Position numbers and translations under genes: made by a program. The notes under the pieces were generated by a model. The model saw only the letters and a list, made by a program, of their open reading frames with translations, did no database searches and was not told the DNA's origin. Source: Streptomyces sp. 11x1 (lineage in GTDB: Bacteria; Actinomycetota; Actinomycetes; Streptomycetales; Streptomycetaceae). Taken from it: a stretch of DNA of 64,000 bases. Below are positions 21,459 to 30,283 of this stretch, one piece after another. How positions within the stretch are numbered: position 1 is the first letter of the stretch; each line of letters starts with the position of its first letter. Location: the NCBI RefSeq assembly GCF_032598905.1, contig NZ_CP122458.1:8829001-8893000 (forward strand), in the 5' to 3' direction.

Positions 21459-21502
21459 GTTCACCGAGTGGATACCAACTGTTGACGCTGTTTTACCTGC
21501 GG
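21459..21502 (+). promoter_or_regulatory. Candidate PHO box (PhoP operator)
   Basis: Four 11-base units run GTTCACC-GAGT, GGATACC-AACT, GTTGACG-CTGT, TTTACCT-GCGG. The first matches the Streptomyces PHO consensus GTTCACC exactly, the others partly, with the correct 11-base period. It lies in the 331-base divergent gap, about 200 bases before the glycerophosphodiesterase start. glpQ genes of S. coelicolor are known PhoP targets. The assignment here is by pattern only; the rest of the gap shows no other clear site. Confidence 0.5.
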
Positions 21503-21706
21503 TGACGCTGTGGTGGCGGGATGTCACCCGGGCGCGCCATGTGACGGATATCGCGTCACCGAACCGACACTCCGTCAAATTGCGCCTCCCGTGCGACACA
21601 AGGCGTCTTCCGCGTGTTCGGTCCCGGGTCTCCCAACGGTCACCTCATGACACCTACGATCGTCCCGCTTTGACAGGTGCAGGGCATCACGGTGGAGGAG
21701 CCGGTC

Positions 21707-22915
21707 ATGGGGACGCAGGAGTCGCGGCAGTCGCAGGACGCGAAGGGCGCGAACGAACAGGACCGCACAACGGGCCGACGGGCGCTGCTCGGTGCCGCGG
21801 TGCTCGGCGCGGGCGGAGCGGTCCTCGGACTGCCGGCCGCGGCGAGAGCCGGCGAGGCGGCACCGGAGGCCAAGGCGGCCGGCCACTCGGGCGGCTACCG
21901 GAGCCTGCCGGTGCCGACGATCATCGCGCACCGCGGAGCCAGCGGCTACCGGCCGGAGCACACGCTCGGCTCGTACCAGCTCGCCCTGGACATGGGCGCG
22001 CACGTCGTCGAGCAGGACCTGGTGCCCACCAAGGACGGCCATCTCGTATGCCGTCACGAGAACGACATCACCGGGACGACCGATGTCGCCGCGCACCCCG
22101 AGTTCGCCGGCCGGAAGACCACCAAGGTCGTCGACGGCGTCACCTACACCGGCTGGTTCACCGAGGACTTCACCCTCGCCGAGCTGAAGACGCTGCGCGC
22201 CAAGGAACGCATCCCGGGCAACCGCCAGGAGAACACCCTCTACGACGGCCGCTGGGAGATCCCCTCCTTCGAGGAGGTGCTGCGCTGGGCCGAGAAGGAG
22301 GGCAGGAAGCGCGGCAGGCGCGTCTGGCTGCACGTCGAGACCAAGCACCCCACCTACTTCCGCAAGCTCGGTCTCGGTCTGGAGGAGCCGCTCGCCAAGC
22401 TGCTGCGCCGGTACGACCGGCACCGGAAGAACTCGCCCGTCTTCCTGCAGTCCTTCGAGCCGAGCAGCATCCAGCGGCTGAACCGGCTGGTCGACAGCCC
22501 GCTCGTCGTCCTGCTCTCCGGCGCCGCCACCCGCCCCTGGGACTTCGTCGAGGCCGGTGACCCGCGCACCGTCGCCGACCTGGTCAAGCCGGCCGGACTC
22601 GCCTGGATCGCCTCGTTCGCGAACGGCATCGGCCCCACCCTCGACCTGATCATCCCGCGCGACTCGGGCGGCAACCTGACCACGCCGACCACCCTCGTCG
22701 CCGACGCGCACGCCGAGAAGCTGATCCTGCACCCCTACACGCTGCGCAACGAGAACACCTTCCTGCCCGCCAACTTCCGCAAGGGCACGGACCCCAACGC
22801 CTACGGAGACTCCTTCGGCGCGCTCAAGGTGTACTTCGACACCGGTATCGACGGCATCTTCACCGACAACCCGGACACCGGGCTGCTGGCCCACGCGGAC
22901 TTCGTCGGCGACTGA
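21707..22915 (+). CDS. glpQ: Secreted glycerophosphodiester phosphodiesterase (Tat substrate)
   Basis: Hydrolyses glycerophosphodiesters from phospholipid or teichoic-acid breakdown to glycerol-3-phosphate outside the cell. A twin-arginine signal (GRRALLGAAVLGAGG) spans residues about 24-55. The GDPD barrel follows, with catalytic IIAHRGASGYRPEHT and metal-binding EQDLVPTKDGHLVCRHE. 402 residues. ATG 21707 has a GGTGGAGGAG site. Followed by a strong terminator at 22981, so monocistronic. A PHO box candidate upstream suggests phosphate-starvation control. Confidence 0.93.
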   Translation: MGTQESRQSQDAKGANEQDRTTGRRALLGAAVLGAGGAVLGLPAAARAGEAAPEAKAAGHSGGYRSLPVPTIIAHRGASGYRPEHTLGSYQLALDMGAHVVEQDLVPTKDGHLVCRHENDITGTTDVAAHPEFAGRKTTKVVDGVTYTGWFTEDFTLAELKTLRAKERIPGNRQENTLYDGRWEIPSFEEVLRWAEKEGRKRGRRVWLHVETKHPTYFRKLGLGLEEPLAKLLRRYDRHRKNSPVFLQSFEPSSIQRLNRLVDSPLVVLLSGAATRPWDFVEAGDPRTVADLVKPAGLAWIASFANGIGPTLDLIIPRDSGGNLTTPTTLVADAHAEKLILHPYTLRNENTFLPANFRKGTDPNAYGDSFGALKVYFDTGIDGIFTDNPDTGLLAHADFVGD

Positions 22916-22980
22916 CCGCACGGCACAGCGGTTCGAACGTCAACGGCCAAGCCCGGAGCCCCGATTGGGGTGACTCCCGT

Positions 22981-23007
22981 CCGCCCCGGCAACCCCTGCC
23001 GGGGCGG
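22981..23007 (+). terminator. 11-bp perfect hairpin after glpQ
   Basis: Arms CCGCCCCGGCA (22981-22991) and TGCCGGGGCGG (22997-23007) with a 5-base loop. It ends 17 bases before the next start codon, so it may also affect that gene's translation. Confidence 0.75.
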
Positions 23008-23023
23008 CGGCGTCCCGGGGCAT

Positions 23024-23530
23024 ATGACACACGACATGCTTGCCGGCCTCCGCCCGCTGCTGGTCGCGGAGGTCTCGGCGGAGGCGTACGCGGCCGGGGC
23101 CGAGGCGGGAGACCTGGAGCAGGCGGTCTGGCTGCGCCTGCTGGAACGGCTCGACGCCGACGGCCCACCCGAGGATCCGGAGAGCTGGCTGCGCAGCGCC
23201 GTCCGCTTCGAGGCCCGTCTCAGTCGCCGCACGGCCCGGCTCGAACGGCCCTACGCCGCCGAGCCTCCGGACGAGCACGCGCCGGGCCCCGAGCAGCAGG
23301 CGCTGACGGCGGCCCGCCGCCGCGCGCTGCACGCGGCCGTGCGCCGGCTCCCCGGCCGCTGCCCCCGGCTGCTCGCCGCCCTGCTGTCTCCGAAGGACCT
23401 CACCTACCGTGAGATCGCGGGCGAGTTGGGTATCTCACAGGGCAGCCTCGGTCCGGAACGTTCCCGATGTCTGGGATGTCTTCGGCGATTGCTCACGGCG
23501 GAGGTTGCGGCACGCGAACCACGGGGATAG
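23024..23530 (+). CDS. ECF-type RNA polymerase sigma factor-like protein
   Basis: Small sigma-like protein of about 168 residues. Residues about 20-65 resemble a divergent region 2 (DLEQAVWLRLLERL, then WLRSAVRFEARLSRR). Residues about 125-160 form the region 4 helix-turn-helix (TYREIAGELGISQGSLGPERSRCL). ATG 23024 is used; no clear Shine-Dalgarno is visible. No anti-sigma gene is adjacent, so its trigger is unknown. The region 2 match is weaker than in typical ECF factors. Confidence 0.7.
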   Translation: MTHDMLAGLRPLLVAEVSAEAYAAGAEAGDLEQAVWLRLLERLDADGPPEDPESWLRSAVRFEARLSRRTARLERPYAAEPPDEHAPGPEQQALTAARRRALHAAVRRLPGRCPRLLAALLSPKDLTYREIAGELGISQGSLGPERSRCLGCLRRLLTAEVAAREPRG

Positions 23531-23575
23531 GAGTGAGGGACATCGGGTGAGCAGGTGAGCGGGAGGCGTGCACAC

Positions 23576-24073
23576 ATGGGCATGAGCGTGACCATCTCGG
23601 TGGCGACCGAGCAGGACGCCGAGCAGATCTTCAGGCTGCAGTACCTGTGCTTCCAGAGCGAGGCGGCACTGTACGGCAACTACCGCATCGATCCGCTCGT
23701 CGAGAGCCTCGACTCCGTCCGCGCGGAGGTCGCCTCGGACTGTGTCTTCGTGGCCAGGCTCGGGGACGAGGTGATCGGCTCCGTGCGCGGCGCCCTCGAC
23801 GCCGACGGCACCGCCGCCATCGGCAAACTCTGCGTCCACCCGCGCCTCCAGGGCCACGGCATCGGCGCCAGGCTCCTGCGCGCCGCCGAGGCGGCCCTCG
23901 CCGAGGAGCGCGGCGCGACCAGGTTCCGCCTCAGCGCGGGCCACCGCAGCGAGGGCAACCTCCGGTTGTACCGCCGGGTGGGCTATGAGACGGTCGGCAC
24001 CAGCCAGGGCACGGACGGCGTGCCGATGGTGGTGCTGGAGAAGCCGGCGGAGGCGTACGCCACGACGGCGTGA
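23576..24073 (+). CDS. GNAT-family N-acetyltransferase
   Basis: Acetyl-CoA-dependent acetyltransferase of unknown substrate. The acetyl-CoA motif is KLCVHPRLQGHGIGARLL (about residues 82-99), and RLYRRVGYETVG near the end is the usual motif B. 165 residues. ATG 23576 has a GGGAGG site. Ends near a repeat A hairpin shared with the convergent membrane genes. Confidence 0.85.
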   Translation: MGMSVTISVATEQDAEQIFRLQYLCFQSEAALYGNYRIDPLVESLDSVRAEVASDCVFVARLGDEVIGSVRGALDADGTAAIGKLCVHPRLQGHGIGARLLRAAEAALAEERGATRFRLSAGHRSEGNLRLYRRVGYETVGTSQGTDGVPMVVLEKPAEAYATTA

Positions 24074-24139
24074 AGGGGCGCCCGGTGGAGGGTGCCGCGT
24101 CAGGCCCCTGTGGCGGCACCTGGTCCGTGGTCGCTTGTC

Positions 24140-24170
24140 GCGCAGCTCCCCGCGCCCCTATCGGGGCGCC
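24140..24170. terminator. Repeat A copy forming a bidirectional hairpin
   Basis: GCGCCCC (24152-24158) and GGGGCGC (24163-24169) pair around TATC, within the repeat core CGCGCAGCTCCCCGCGCCCC. It lies between convergent genes and provides the stop codon and last residues (APR) of the minus-strand membrane protein. Confidence 0.7.
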
Positions 24171-24589
24171 CGCGTGCCCTTCGTGAGCCAGTACATCGCG
24201 GTGATGGGCAGCAGCACGGGAATGAACAGGTACCCCATGCCGAAGTCGGACCAGACGGTCGCGTCCGGGAAGGCGGACGGTTCGACCATCGTCCAGGTGC
24301 CCACGACCAGCACACCCAGCAGTTCGGCCGCGCAGCACAGCCGCGCGGCCTTGCGGGCGAACTCCCCGCCCCGCACCAGCGAGTACGTGATGAACCCGTA
24401 CACGACACCGGCGAGCGCGGACAGCGAGTAGGCGAGCGGCGCATGCTCGAACTCCGTCGAGATCTGCACGGCGGACCGCGAGACGGCCCCGACGACCATC
24501 ACGCCGTACAGCCACACCAGCAGCATCCCCGGCCCGCCGATGAGGCGTGTCGGCCTCTCCCGCTGCGGCACCTCGTCGGTAGCGGTCAC
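24158..24589 (-). CDS. Integral membrane protein, unknown function
   Basis: About 143 residues with four predicted helices (LLVWLYGVMVVGAV, LSALAGVVYGFITY, AAELLGVLVVGTW, YLFIPVLLPITAMYW). GTG 24589 is chosen for the GGGGAGG site and because it starts one base after the stop of 24591-24950, implying coupling with that gene. No enzymatic motif. Its C-terminus is encoded by a dispersed repeat, so the end may vary between strains. Confidence 0.7.
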   Translation of the reverse strand: MTATDEVPQRERPTRLIGGPGMLLVWLYGVMVVGAVSRSAVQISTEFEHAPLAYSLSALAGVVYGFITYSLVRGGEFARKAARLCCAAELLGVLVVGTWTMVEPSAFPDATVWSDFGMGYLFIPVLLPITAMYWLTKGTRAPR

Positions 24590-24590
24590 G

Positions 24591-24950
24591 TCAGCCTCCC
24601 CAGATGTCATGGAGCCGCACCTGCAGCACGGCGAGCACCACGCCCCCGGCCGCGACGGTCGCACTGCCCCAGCGGGTGCGCTCCGCCAAGGACATGAACC
24701 CGGTCACGGGGACACAGGCGAACGCCCCGAGGAGGTAGGAGACGAAGATCGTGGTCCCCTGTTCCGGCTTCTCCCCGCGCGCCAGCTGCGCGATCCCGAC
24801 GACCAGCTGGACGAGGGCCAGCACCGACACCACGGCCATGCCGATGAAGTGCCAGTCCTTGGTCGGCTGATCGCGATACGCGGCCCAGCCGCACCACGCG
24901 GCGAGCAGGAGCGCGGCGACGGCGGTCGTCACCGTCAGGGCAACAAGCAT
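24591..24950 (-). CDS. Small integral membrane protein, unknown function
   Basis: 119 residues, four hydrophobic segments (VTTAVAALLLAAWCGW, FIGMAVVSVLALVQLVVGI, IFVSYLLGAFACVPV, SATVAAGGVVLAVLQV). First gene of a two-gene unit with 24158-24589. The pair is similar in length and helix number, suggesting two subunits of a heteromeric membrane complex; this is inference from arrangement only. Confidence 0.7.
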   Translation of the reverse strand: MLVALTVTTAVAALLLAAWCGWAAYRDQPTKDWHFIGMAVVSVLALVQLVVGIAQLARGEKPEQGTTIFVSYLLGAFACVPVTGFMSLAERTRWGSATVAAGGVVLAVLQVRLHDIWGG

Positions 24951-25157
24951 GCCGCGACCCTATTACGGCCCAAAACCCCCGCCGCGCCCGGCCCCGGACC
25001 GGGAAGCCCCCGAACCGCGCATCGTGGCCTTGGCCACAGCGCCGGATGCCCACAGGGTGGACAGCATCGGCTCGCACCTGCGGAAACGTGCCACATCTCC
25101 GTCCGTCATGCGGACAGCCCTCTCTCACCTGCTACATACATCTGCTTTACTGATCTC

Positions 25158-25244
25158 ATGACCACGACGAGCTGCCGCACCCTTGCGACCGAGGCGACGA
25201 TGACGCCCGGTGCTCGTTGTATGTGTCGAATGTGCGCCTTCTAG
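25158..25244 (+). CDS. 28-residue Met/Cys-rich leader peptide of metNIQ
   Basis: ATG 25158 opens a short frame ending RCMCRMCAF before TAG at 25242-25244. Three cysteine and two methionine codons are packed into the last eight codons, as in amino-acid-responsive leader peptides. It lies about 160 bases before metN with candidate hairpins between. No Shine-Dalgarno is evident, so the mRNA may be leaderless. Ribosome stalling at Cys/Met codons when these amino acids are scarce would be the expected control. The control mechanism is inference; the peptide composition is plainly visible. Confidence 0.65.
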   Translation: MTTTSCRTLATEATMTPGARCMCRMCAF

Positions 25245-25304
25245 AAGGCCCCGCACGCCACTGCGCGTGATGGAACAGAGCCTCCCCGCGCACCCGTTCT
25301 CCTC

Positions 25305-25330
25305 CGGTTCCCTCGCCACCGCGAGAACCG
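25305..25330 (+). promoter_or_regulatory. Candidate attenuator hairpin between leader peptide and metN
   Basis: CGGTT (25305-25309) pairs with AACCG (25326-25330) and CTCGC (25312-25316) with GCGAG (25321-25325), with a 2-base bulge. A second possible stem is TGCGCG/CGCGCA at 25262-25292. No U-run follows, so it may block translation or act through Rho instead of intrinsic termination. Confidence 0.4.
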
Positions 25331-25404
25331 TGTCGCGTCCCTGACCGCTTGCACCCCTGCCCGGGCACACCCACGCCCGCGCACTCGACAGTGACGGAAA
25401 TCCA

Positions 25405-26493
25405 GTGATCACCACATCGGGCCTGACGAAGATCTATCGGGCCGACCGAGGTCGTGGCCGCGAGGTCACCGCCCTCGACGGCGTCGATCTGCATGTCCGC
25501 GAGGGCGAGGTGTACGGCGTCATCGGCCAGTCCGGCGCCGGTAAGTCCTCGCTCATCCGCTGCGTCAACCTCCTCGAACGCCCCACCTCCGGAACCGTGA
25601 CCGTCGCGGGCCAGGACCTCACCGCCCTGGTCGGCCGCGGCCCCCGCGCCGGACGGCAGCTCCGACAGGCGCGCAGTCGGATCGGCATGGTCTTCCAGCA
25701 CTTCAACCTGCTCTCCTCCCGCACCGTCCAGGAGAACGTCGAGCTGCCGCTCGAGATCCTGGGCAGGTCGGGCCAGGAGCGCTCCCGCAAGGCCCTGGAA
25801 CTGCTCGACCTCGTGGGCCTCGCCGACAAGGCCAAGGCCTACCCGGCCCAGCTCTCCGGCGGTCAGAAGCAGCGCGTCGGCATCGCCCGCGCCCTGGCCG
25901 GGGACCCGAAGGTGCTCCTCTCCGACGAGGCCACCAGCGCCCTCGACCCGGAGACCACCCGCTCCATCCTGACGCTGCTGCGCGACCTGAACCGGCAGCT
26001 GGGCCTGACCGTCCTGCTCATCACGCACGAGATGGACGTCGTCAAGAGCGTCTGCGACTCCGCCGCCCTGATGGAGAAGGGGCGCATCGTCGAGTCCGGC
26101 ACGGTCAGCGAACTGCTCGCCACCCCCGGGTCCGAACTGGCCGCCGCGCTCTTCCCGGTCGGCGGCGAGGCCACCGGCGACGACCGCACGGTCCTCGACG
26201 TCACCTTCCAGGGCGAGACCGCCACCCAGCCGGTCATCTCCCAGCTGTCCCGTACGTACAACATCGACATCTCGATCCTCGGCGCCGCCATCGACACCGT
26301 CGGCGGCCTCCAGATCGGCCGGATGCGCATCGAACTGCCCGGCCGCTACGAGGACAACGTGGTTCCCGTCGGCTTCCTGCGCGAGAAGGGCCTCCAGATC
26401 GACGTGATCGGCCGGGACACCCGCACGACCGCACCGACGACCGCCCCGACCTCCGTGCCGACGTCCACGCCCGCGAAGGAAGGTGCCAAGTGA
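25405..26493 (+). CDS. metN: Methionine ABC transporter ATP-binding protein
   Basis: Energises methionine import with MetI and MetQ. Walker A GQSGAGKSS (residues about 42-50), signature LSGGQKQR, Walker B VLLSDEATSALD and the H-loop THEMD are all present. A C-terminal NIL domain (residues about 260-335), which binds methionine and inhibits transport in this family, is present, followed by a Thr/Pro-rich tail. 362 residues. GTG 25405. The stop overlaps metI by GTGA. Confidence 0.95.
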   Translation: MITTSGLTKIYRADRGRGREVTALDGVDLHVREGEVYGVIGQSGAGKSSLIRCVNLLERPTSGTVTVAGQDLTALVGRGPRAGRQLRQARSRIGMVFQHFNLLSSRTVQENVELPLEILGRSGQERSRKALELLDLVGLADKAKAYPAQLSGGQKQRVGIARALAGDPKVLLSDEATSALDPETTRSILTLLRDLNRQLGLTVLLITHEMDVVKSVCDSAALMEKGRIVESGTVSELLATPGSELAAALFPVGGEATGDDRTVLDVTFQGETATQPVISQLSRTYNIDISILGAAIDTVGGLQIGRMRIELPGRYEDNVVPVGFLREKGLQIDVIGRDTRTTAPTTAPTSVPTSTPAKEGAK

Positions 26494-27227
26494 CCTGGTC
26501 CGAGATGCGACCCCTGCTGGAGCAGGCGTGTTGGGACACCCTCTACATGGTCGGCTGGTCCACCCTCATCGCGGTCGTCGGCGGACTCCCGCTCGGCATC
26601 CTGCTGGTCCTGACCGACCGCGGCGGCCTGCTGCAGAACGTCCTCGCCAACAAGGTCATCGGGCAGATCGTGAACATCGCCCGCTCGATGCCGTTCATCA
26701 TCCTGATGGTCGCGCTGATGGGCTTCACCCGCTGGGTCACCGGCTCGACCATCGGCCGCGAGGCCGCCATCGTGCCGCTCGCCATCGGCGCGATCCCGTT
26801 CTTCGCGCGCCTCGTCGAGACGTCCGTCCGCGAAGTGGACCACGGGCTGGTCGAGGCCGTACAGGCCATGGGCGGCAACACCTGGACCGTCGTCCGCAGC
26901 GTCCTCGTCCCCGAGTCCCTGCCCTCGCTGATCTCCTCCGCCACCACGACCGTCGTCGCTCTCATCGGCTACTCGGCCATGGCCGGCACCGTCGGCGCGG
27001 GCGGCCTCGGCGACATCGCCATCCGCTACGGCTACCAGCGCTTCGAGACCGAACTGATGTGGATCACCGTGGCGGTCCTCGCGGTCGTCATCTCCGCCAT
27101 CCAGTTCGCGGGCGACCACGCCGCCCGCGCCCTGCACCGCCGTGGCGGCCGGTCCGGCCCCGCGCCGGCACTCCGGCTGCTGAGGGCCAAGGCCCAGCCC
27201 ACCGCGCCCGAGGCCACCAAGGTCTGA
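26490..27227 (+). CDS. metI: Methionine ABC transporter permease
   Basis: Membrane subunit of the MetNIQ importer. Five or so helices; the coupling motif is seen around EVDHGLVEAVQAMGGN, the EAA loop that contacts MetN. 245 residues, slightly extended by a basic C-terminal tail. GTG start overlapping the metN stop. Confidence 0.95.
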   Translation: MTWSEMRPLLEQACWDTLYMVGWSTLIAVVGGLPLGILLVLTDRGGLLQNVLANKVIGQIVNIARSMPFIILMVALMGFTRWVTGSTIGREAAIVPLAIGAIPFFARLVETSVREVDHGLVEAVQAMGGNTWTVVRSVLVPESLPSLISSATTTVVALIGYSAMAGTVGAGGLGDIAIRYGYQRFETELMWITVAVLAVVISAIQFAGDHAARALHRRGGRSGPAPALRLLRAKAQPTAPEATKV

Positions 27228-27305
27228 ACACGTTCCTGGGCCACCCACAGTTCTCCCGTCCCACCCAAGACGGGACTGCTCCACCCAAAAGGAAAGGCAC
27301 TTTTC

Positions 27306-28139
27306 GTGCGTAACACCGCCAAGCTCACCACCGCCGTGCTTGCCGCCGGAGCCCTCACCCTCGGACTCACCGCCTGCGGCGCGGACAAGACCGATGGCGC
27401 GTCCGACACGAGCGGCCCGCTGGTCGTCGCCGCCAGCCCCACCCCGCACGCCGAGATCCTGAACTTCGTCAAGGACAACCTGGCGAAGGACGCGGGCCTC
27501 GACCTGGAGGTCAAGGAGTTCACCGACTACGTCCTGCCGAACACGGCGACCGAGGACGGCTCCGTGGACGCCAACTACTTCCAGAACCAGCCGTACCTCG
27601 ACGACTTCAACAAGAAGCAGGGCACCCACATCGTGCCCGTCGTCACCGTGCACCTGGAGCCGCTCGGTCTCTACTCGAACAAGGTCAAGAGCAAGGACGA
27701 CCTCAAGAGCGGCGCGACCGTCGCCGTACCGAACGACACGGTCAACGAGGCGCGTGCCCTCAAGCTCCTCGACTCCGCCGGGATCATCACGCTCAAGGAC
27801 GGCGTGGGCACCGACGCGACCCCCGCCGACATCACCGAGAACCCGAAGAAGCTCAAGTTCAAGGAGCTGGAGGCGGCCCAGACCCCGCGCTCCCTGGACG
27901 ACGTCGACGCCGCGGTGATCAACGGGAACTACGCCCTGGAGGCCGACCTCTCGCCCGCCGACGACGCCCTCGCCGTCGAGCCCGCCAAGGACAACCCCAA
28001 CGGCAACTTCCTCGCCGTCAAGGAGGGCGACGAGGACGACCCGCGCGTCGAGAAGCTCGCCAAGCTCCTCACCTCGGACGAGGTTCGGAAGTTCATCCAG
28101 GACAAGTGGAGCAACGGCTCCGTCATCCCGTCCTTCTGA
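27306..28139 (+). CDS. metQ: Methionine-binding lipoprotein
   Basis: Extracellular receptor of the MetNIQ importer, NlpA family. The signal peptide ends in the lipobox LTAC, placing the lipidated Cys at about residue 25. The conserved receptor start is VVAASPTPHAEIL, with NYFQNQPYLDDFN and AAVINGNYAL downstream, all hallmark segments. 277 residues. GTG 27306 has an AAGGAAAGG site. The 78-base gap after metI has no terminator. Confidence 0.95.
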   Translation: MRNTAKLTTAVLAAGALTLGLTACGADKTDGASDTSGPLVVAASPTPHAEILNFVKDNLAKDAGLDLEVKEFTDYVLPNTATEDGSVDANYFQNQPYLDDFNKKQGTHIVPVVTVHLEPLGLYSNKVKSKDDLKSGATVAVPNDTVNEARALKLLDSAGIITLKDGVGTDATPADITENPKKLKFKELEAAQTPRSLDDVDAAVINGNYALEADLSPADDALAVEPAKDNPNGNFLAVKEGDEDDPRVEKLAKLLTSDEVRKFIQDKWSNGSVIPSF

Positions 28140-28307
28140 CCGTCCGCCGGTCCGCACACATTCCGACCGTACGTATACGGCGTATCGCCACGCATGGGGT
28201 CCGCTCCCTCACGGGGAGTGGACCCTGTGGTGCGATTCAGTGCCTTCATGCTGCATGCTGGGCAGTTCAGCAGGCTCTCAAAGTTTTCGAAGGTTACGGA
28301 GCGGCGC

Positions 28308-28946
28308 ATGACGAGCACCTTTCCCGACATCTCCATCAGCACGGATCGGTTGGTTCTGCGCCCGTTCGACGAGGACGACATCCAGGCGTTCACCGAGATG
28401 ATGAACGACGAACAGGTGATGGCCTGGACCGACGTCCCGCAACCCTTCACCGAACGTGAGGCGCGTACCTGGATCGCCGACTACGCGCCCACCGAACGCA
28501 CCTCCGGACGCGGCCTCGGCCTCGCGGTGACCGAGTTCCTCACCCAGCGGCTGGTCGGCGTCATCCAACTGACCGGGACGGACTGGCACGTGCGGGCCAC
28601 TGAGCTTTCGTACGTCGTCGCCCCCTGGGCACGCGGCGAGGGCTACGCCTCCGAAGCCGCCCTCGCCACCGCCCAATGGCTGTTCCGTGAGCAGAAGTTC
28701 GAACGCATCGAGCTGCGCACCGCCGCCGACAACACCGCTTCCCAGCAGGTCGCGCAGAAGATCGGCTGTATCAGCGAGGGTGTGCTGCGCAACGCCTGCA
28801 TAGCGCGGACCCGCACCCCCGAGGACGGCTGGACCGAGATCCGCACGGACTTCATCGTCTGGAGCCTGCTTCCCGAGGACATCGAGGGCGTCAGCGAGGA
28901 ACTGGCCGGCAGCGGTGGTTTCGGCTCCTACTCGGACTGGAACTGA
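28308..28946 (+). CDS. GNAT acetyltransferase, RimJ/RimL type
   Basis: Probable protein or small-molecule N-acetyltransferase of the Acetyltransf_3 group. The start DRLVLRPFDEDDI is characteristic, and the acetyl-CoA site is seen as VVAPWARGEGYASEA and NTASQQVAQKIG. 212 residues including a Ser/Gly-rich C-terminus. ATG 28308 has a weak CGGAG site. The upstream gap from metQ (168 bases) has no clear terminator. Confidence 0.85.
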   Translation: MTSTFPDISISTDRLVLRPFDEDDIQAFTEMMNDEQVMAWTDVPQPFTEREARTWIADYAPTERTSGRGLGLAVTEFLTQRLVGVIQLTGTDWHVRATELSYVVAPWARGEGYASEAALATAQWLFREQKFERIELRTAADNTASQQVAQKIGCISEGVLRNACIARTRTPEDGWTEIRTDFIVWSLLPEDIEGVSEELAGSGGFGSYSDWN

Positions 28947-29071
28947 ACAACCCACGGGTAAGCGCGAGGCCGCCGCCCGGCCGCCGGGGCCCACCCCGTC
29001 ACCAGGTACCCTCACGGGACCCCGAGCGGGCTGACCGACGACCTGCGAAGACCCTCTGGAGACTGACGACG

Positions 29072-30283
29072 ATGGCCGACCGGGTCACGGTGATCGGCTG
29101 GGACGGCTCCCCCCTGACCGCCGCGGCGCGCTCCGCCCTCGCCGCCGCCACGCTGGTCGCCGGCGCGGCCCACCACCTCGCCCTGCCCGAGGTGCCCCCC
29201 GCAGCCGAACGCATCCGCCTCGGCAGTGTCGCCCTCGCCGCCCGCCGCATCGCCGGCCACAGGGGCACCGCCGTCGTCCTCGCCGACGGCGACCCGGGCT
29301 TCTTCGGCGTCGTCCGCACCCTCAGGGCCCCCGAGTTCGGCCTGGAGGTCGAGGTCGTCCCCGGCGTCTCCTCGGTGGCCGCCGCCTTCGCCCGCGCGGG
29401 CATGCCCTGGGACGACGCACAGGTGGTCGTCGCCCACCGCCGTACGCTGCGCCGCGCGGTCAACGTGTGCCGCGCCCACGCCAAGGTCGCCGTCCTCACC
29501 TCGCCCGGCGCCGGACCCGCCGAACTGGGCCTGCTGCTCGAAGGAGTTCACCGCACCTTCGTGGTCTGCGAGGAACTCGGCACGGAACGCGAGCGGGTCA
29601 CCGTCCTCAGCTCCGACAAGGCCGTCGACCGCACCTGGCGCGACCCCAACCTCGTCATCGCCATCGGCGGCCCCGCCACCGCGGCCGAGGGCGGCGGCTG
29701 GCTGGCGGGCCGCGACCCCGCCACCGGGCCGCGCGGCTGGGCGCTGCCGTCCCACGTCTACGGCGCCGCTGCGGGCGAGGGCGAGGCGGAACTGCTGCGC
29801 TCCTCCCAACTCGCCCGCCTGGGCCCGCGCGTGGGCGACCTCGTCTGGGACATCGGCTCCGGCAGCGGCGCCTTCGCCACCGAGGCCGCCCGCAGCGGGG
29901 CCGCCGTCATCGCCGTCGACCGCGACCCCGAGGCCTGCGGCCGTACGACCCTCGCCGCCCGCCGCTTCGGCGTCCAGCTCCAAGTGGTCCACGGCGCCGC
30001 CCCGCACGTCCTGGAGAACCTGCCCGAACCCGATGTCGTCCGCGTCGGCGGCGGGGGAGCGGCAGTCGTCTCCGCCGTCGCTGACCGCCGCCCCCAGCGC
30101 ATCGTCACCCACGCGCTCACCCGCCCCGCCGCCGAACGCGTCGGACGCGACCTGACCGAGCACGGGTACGAGGTCCGCTGCGAGTTCGTCCAGTCCGTCG
30201 AACTCGATACAAGGGCCTGGACGGAGAGGGAACGGAGCGTCGCGTTCCTGCTCAGCGCGGCCCTGCCCGAACGTTCCCCGTGA
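29072..30283 (+). CDS. cobL: Precorrin-6Y C5,15-methyltransferase (decarboxylating)
   Basis: Aerobic cobalamin pathway: methylates C5 and C15 and removes the acetate carboxyl, giving precorrin-8. An N-terminal CbiE methyltransferase domain (residues 1-200; LADGDPGFFG) is fused to a C-terminal CbiT domain (residues about 235-400; SAM motif WDIGSGSGAFATE). 403 residues, normal for the fused enzyme. ATG 29072. It precedes the bluB-cobT gene by about 350 bases. Confidence 0.93.
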   Translation: MADRVTVIGWDGSPLTAAARSALAAATLVAGAAHHLALPEVPPAAERIRLGSVALAARRIAGHRGTAVVLADGDPGFFGVVRTLRAPEFGLEVEVVPGVSSVAAAFARAGMPWDDAQVVVAHRRTLRRAVNVCRAHAKVAVLTSPGAGPAELGLLLEGVHRTFVVCEELGTERERVTVLSSDKAVDRTWRDPNLVIAIGGPATAAEGGGWLAGRDPATGPRGWALPSHVYGAAAGEGEAELLRSSQLARLGPRVGDLVWDIGSGSGAFATEAARSGAAVIAVDRDPEACGRTTLAARRFGVQLQVVHGAAPHVLENLPEPDVVRVGGGGAAVVSAVADRRPQRIVTHALTRPAAERVGRDLTEHGYEVRCEFVQSVELDTRAWTERERSVAFLLSAALPERSP

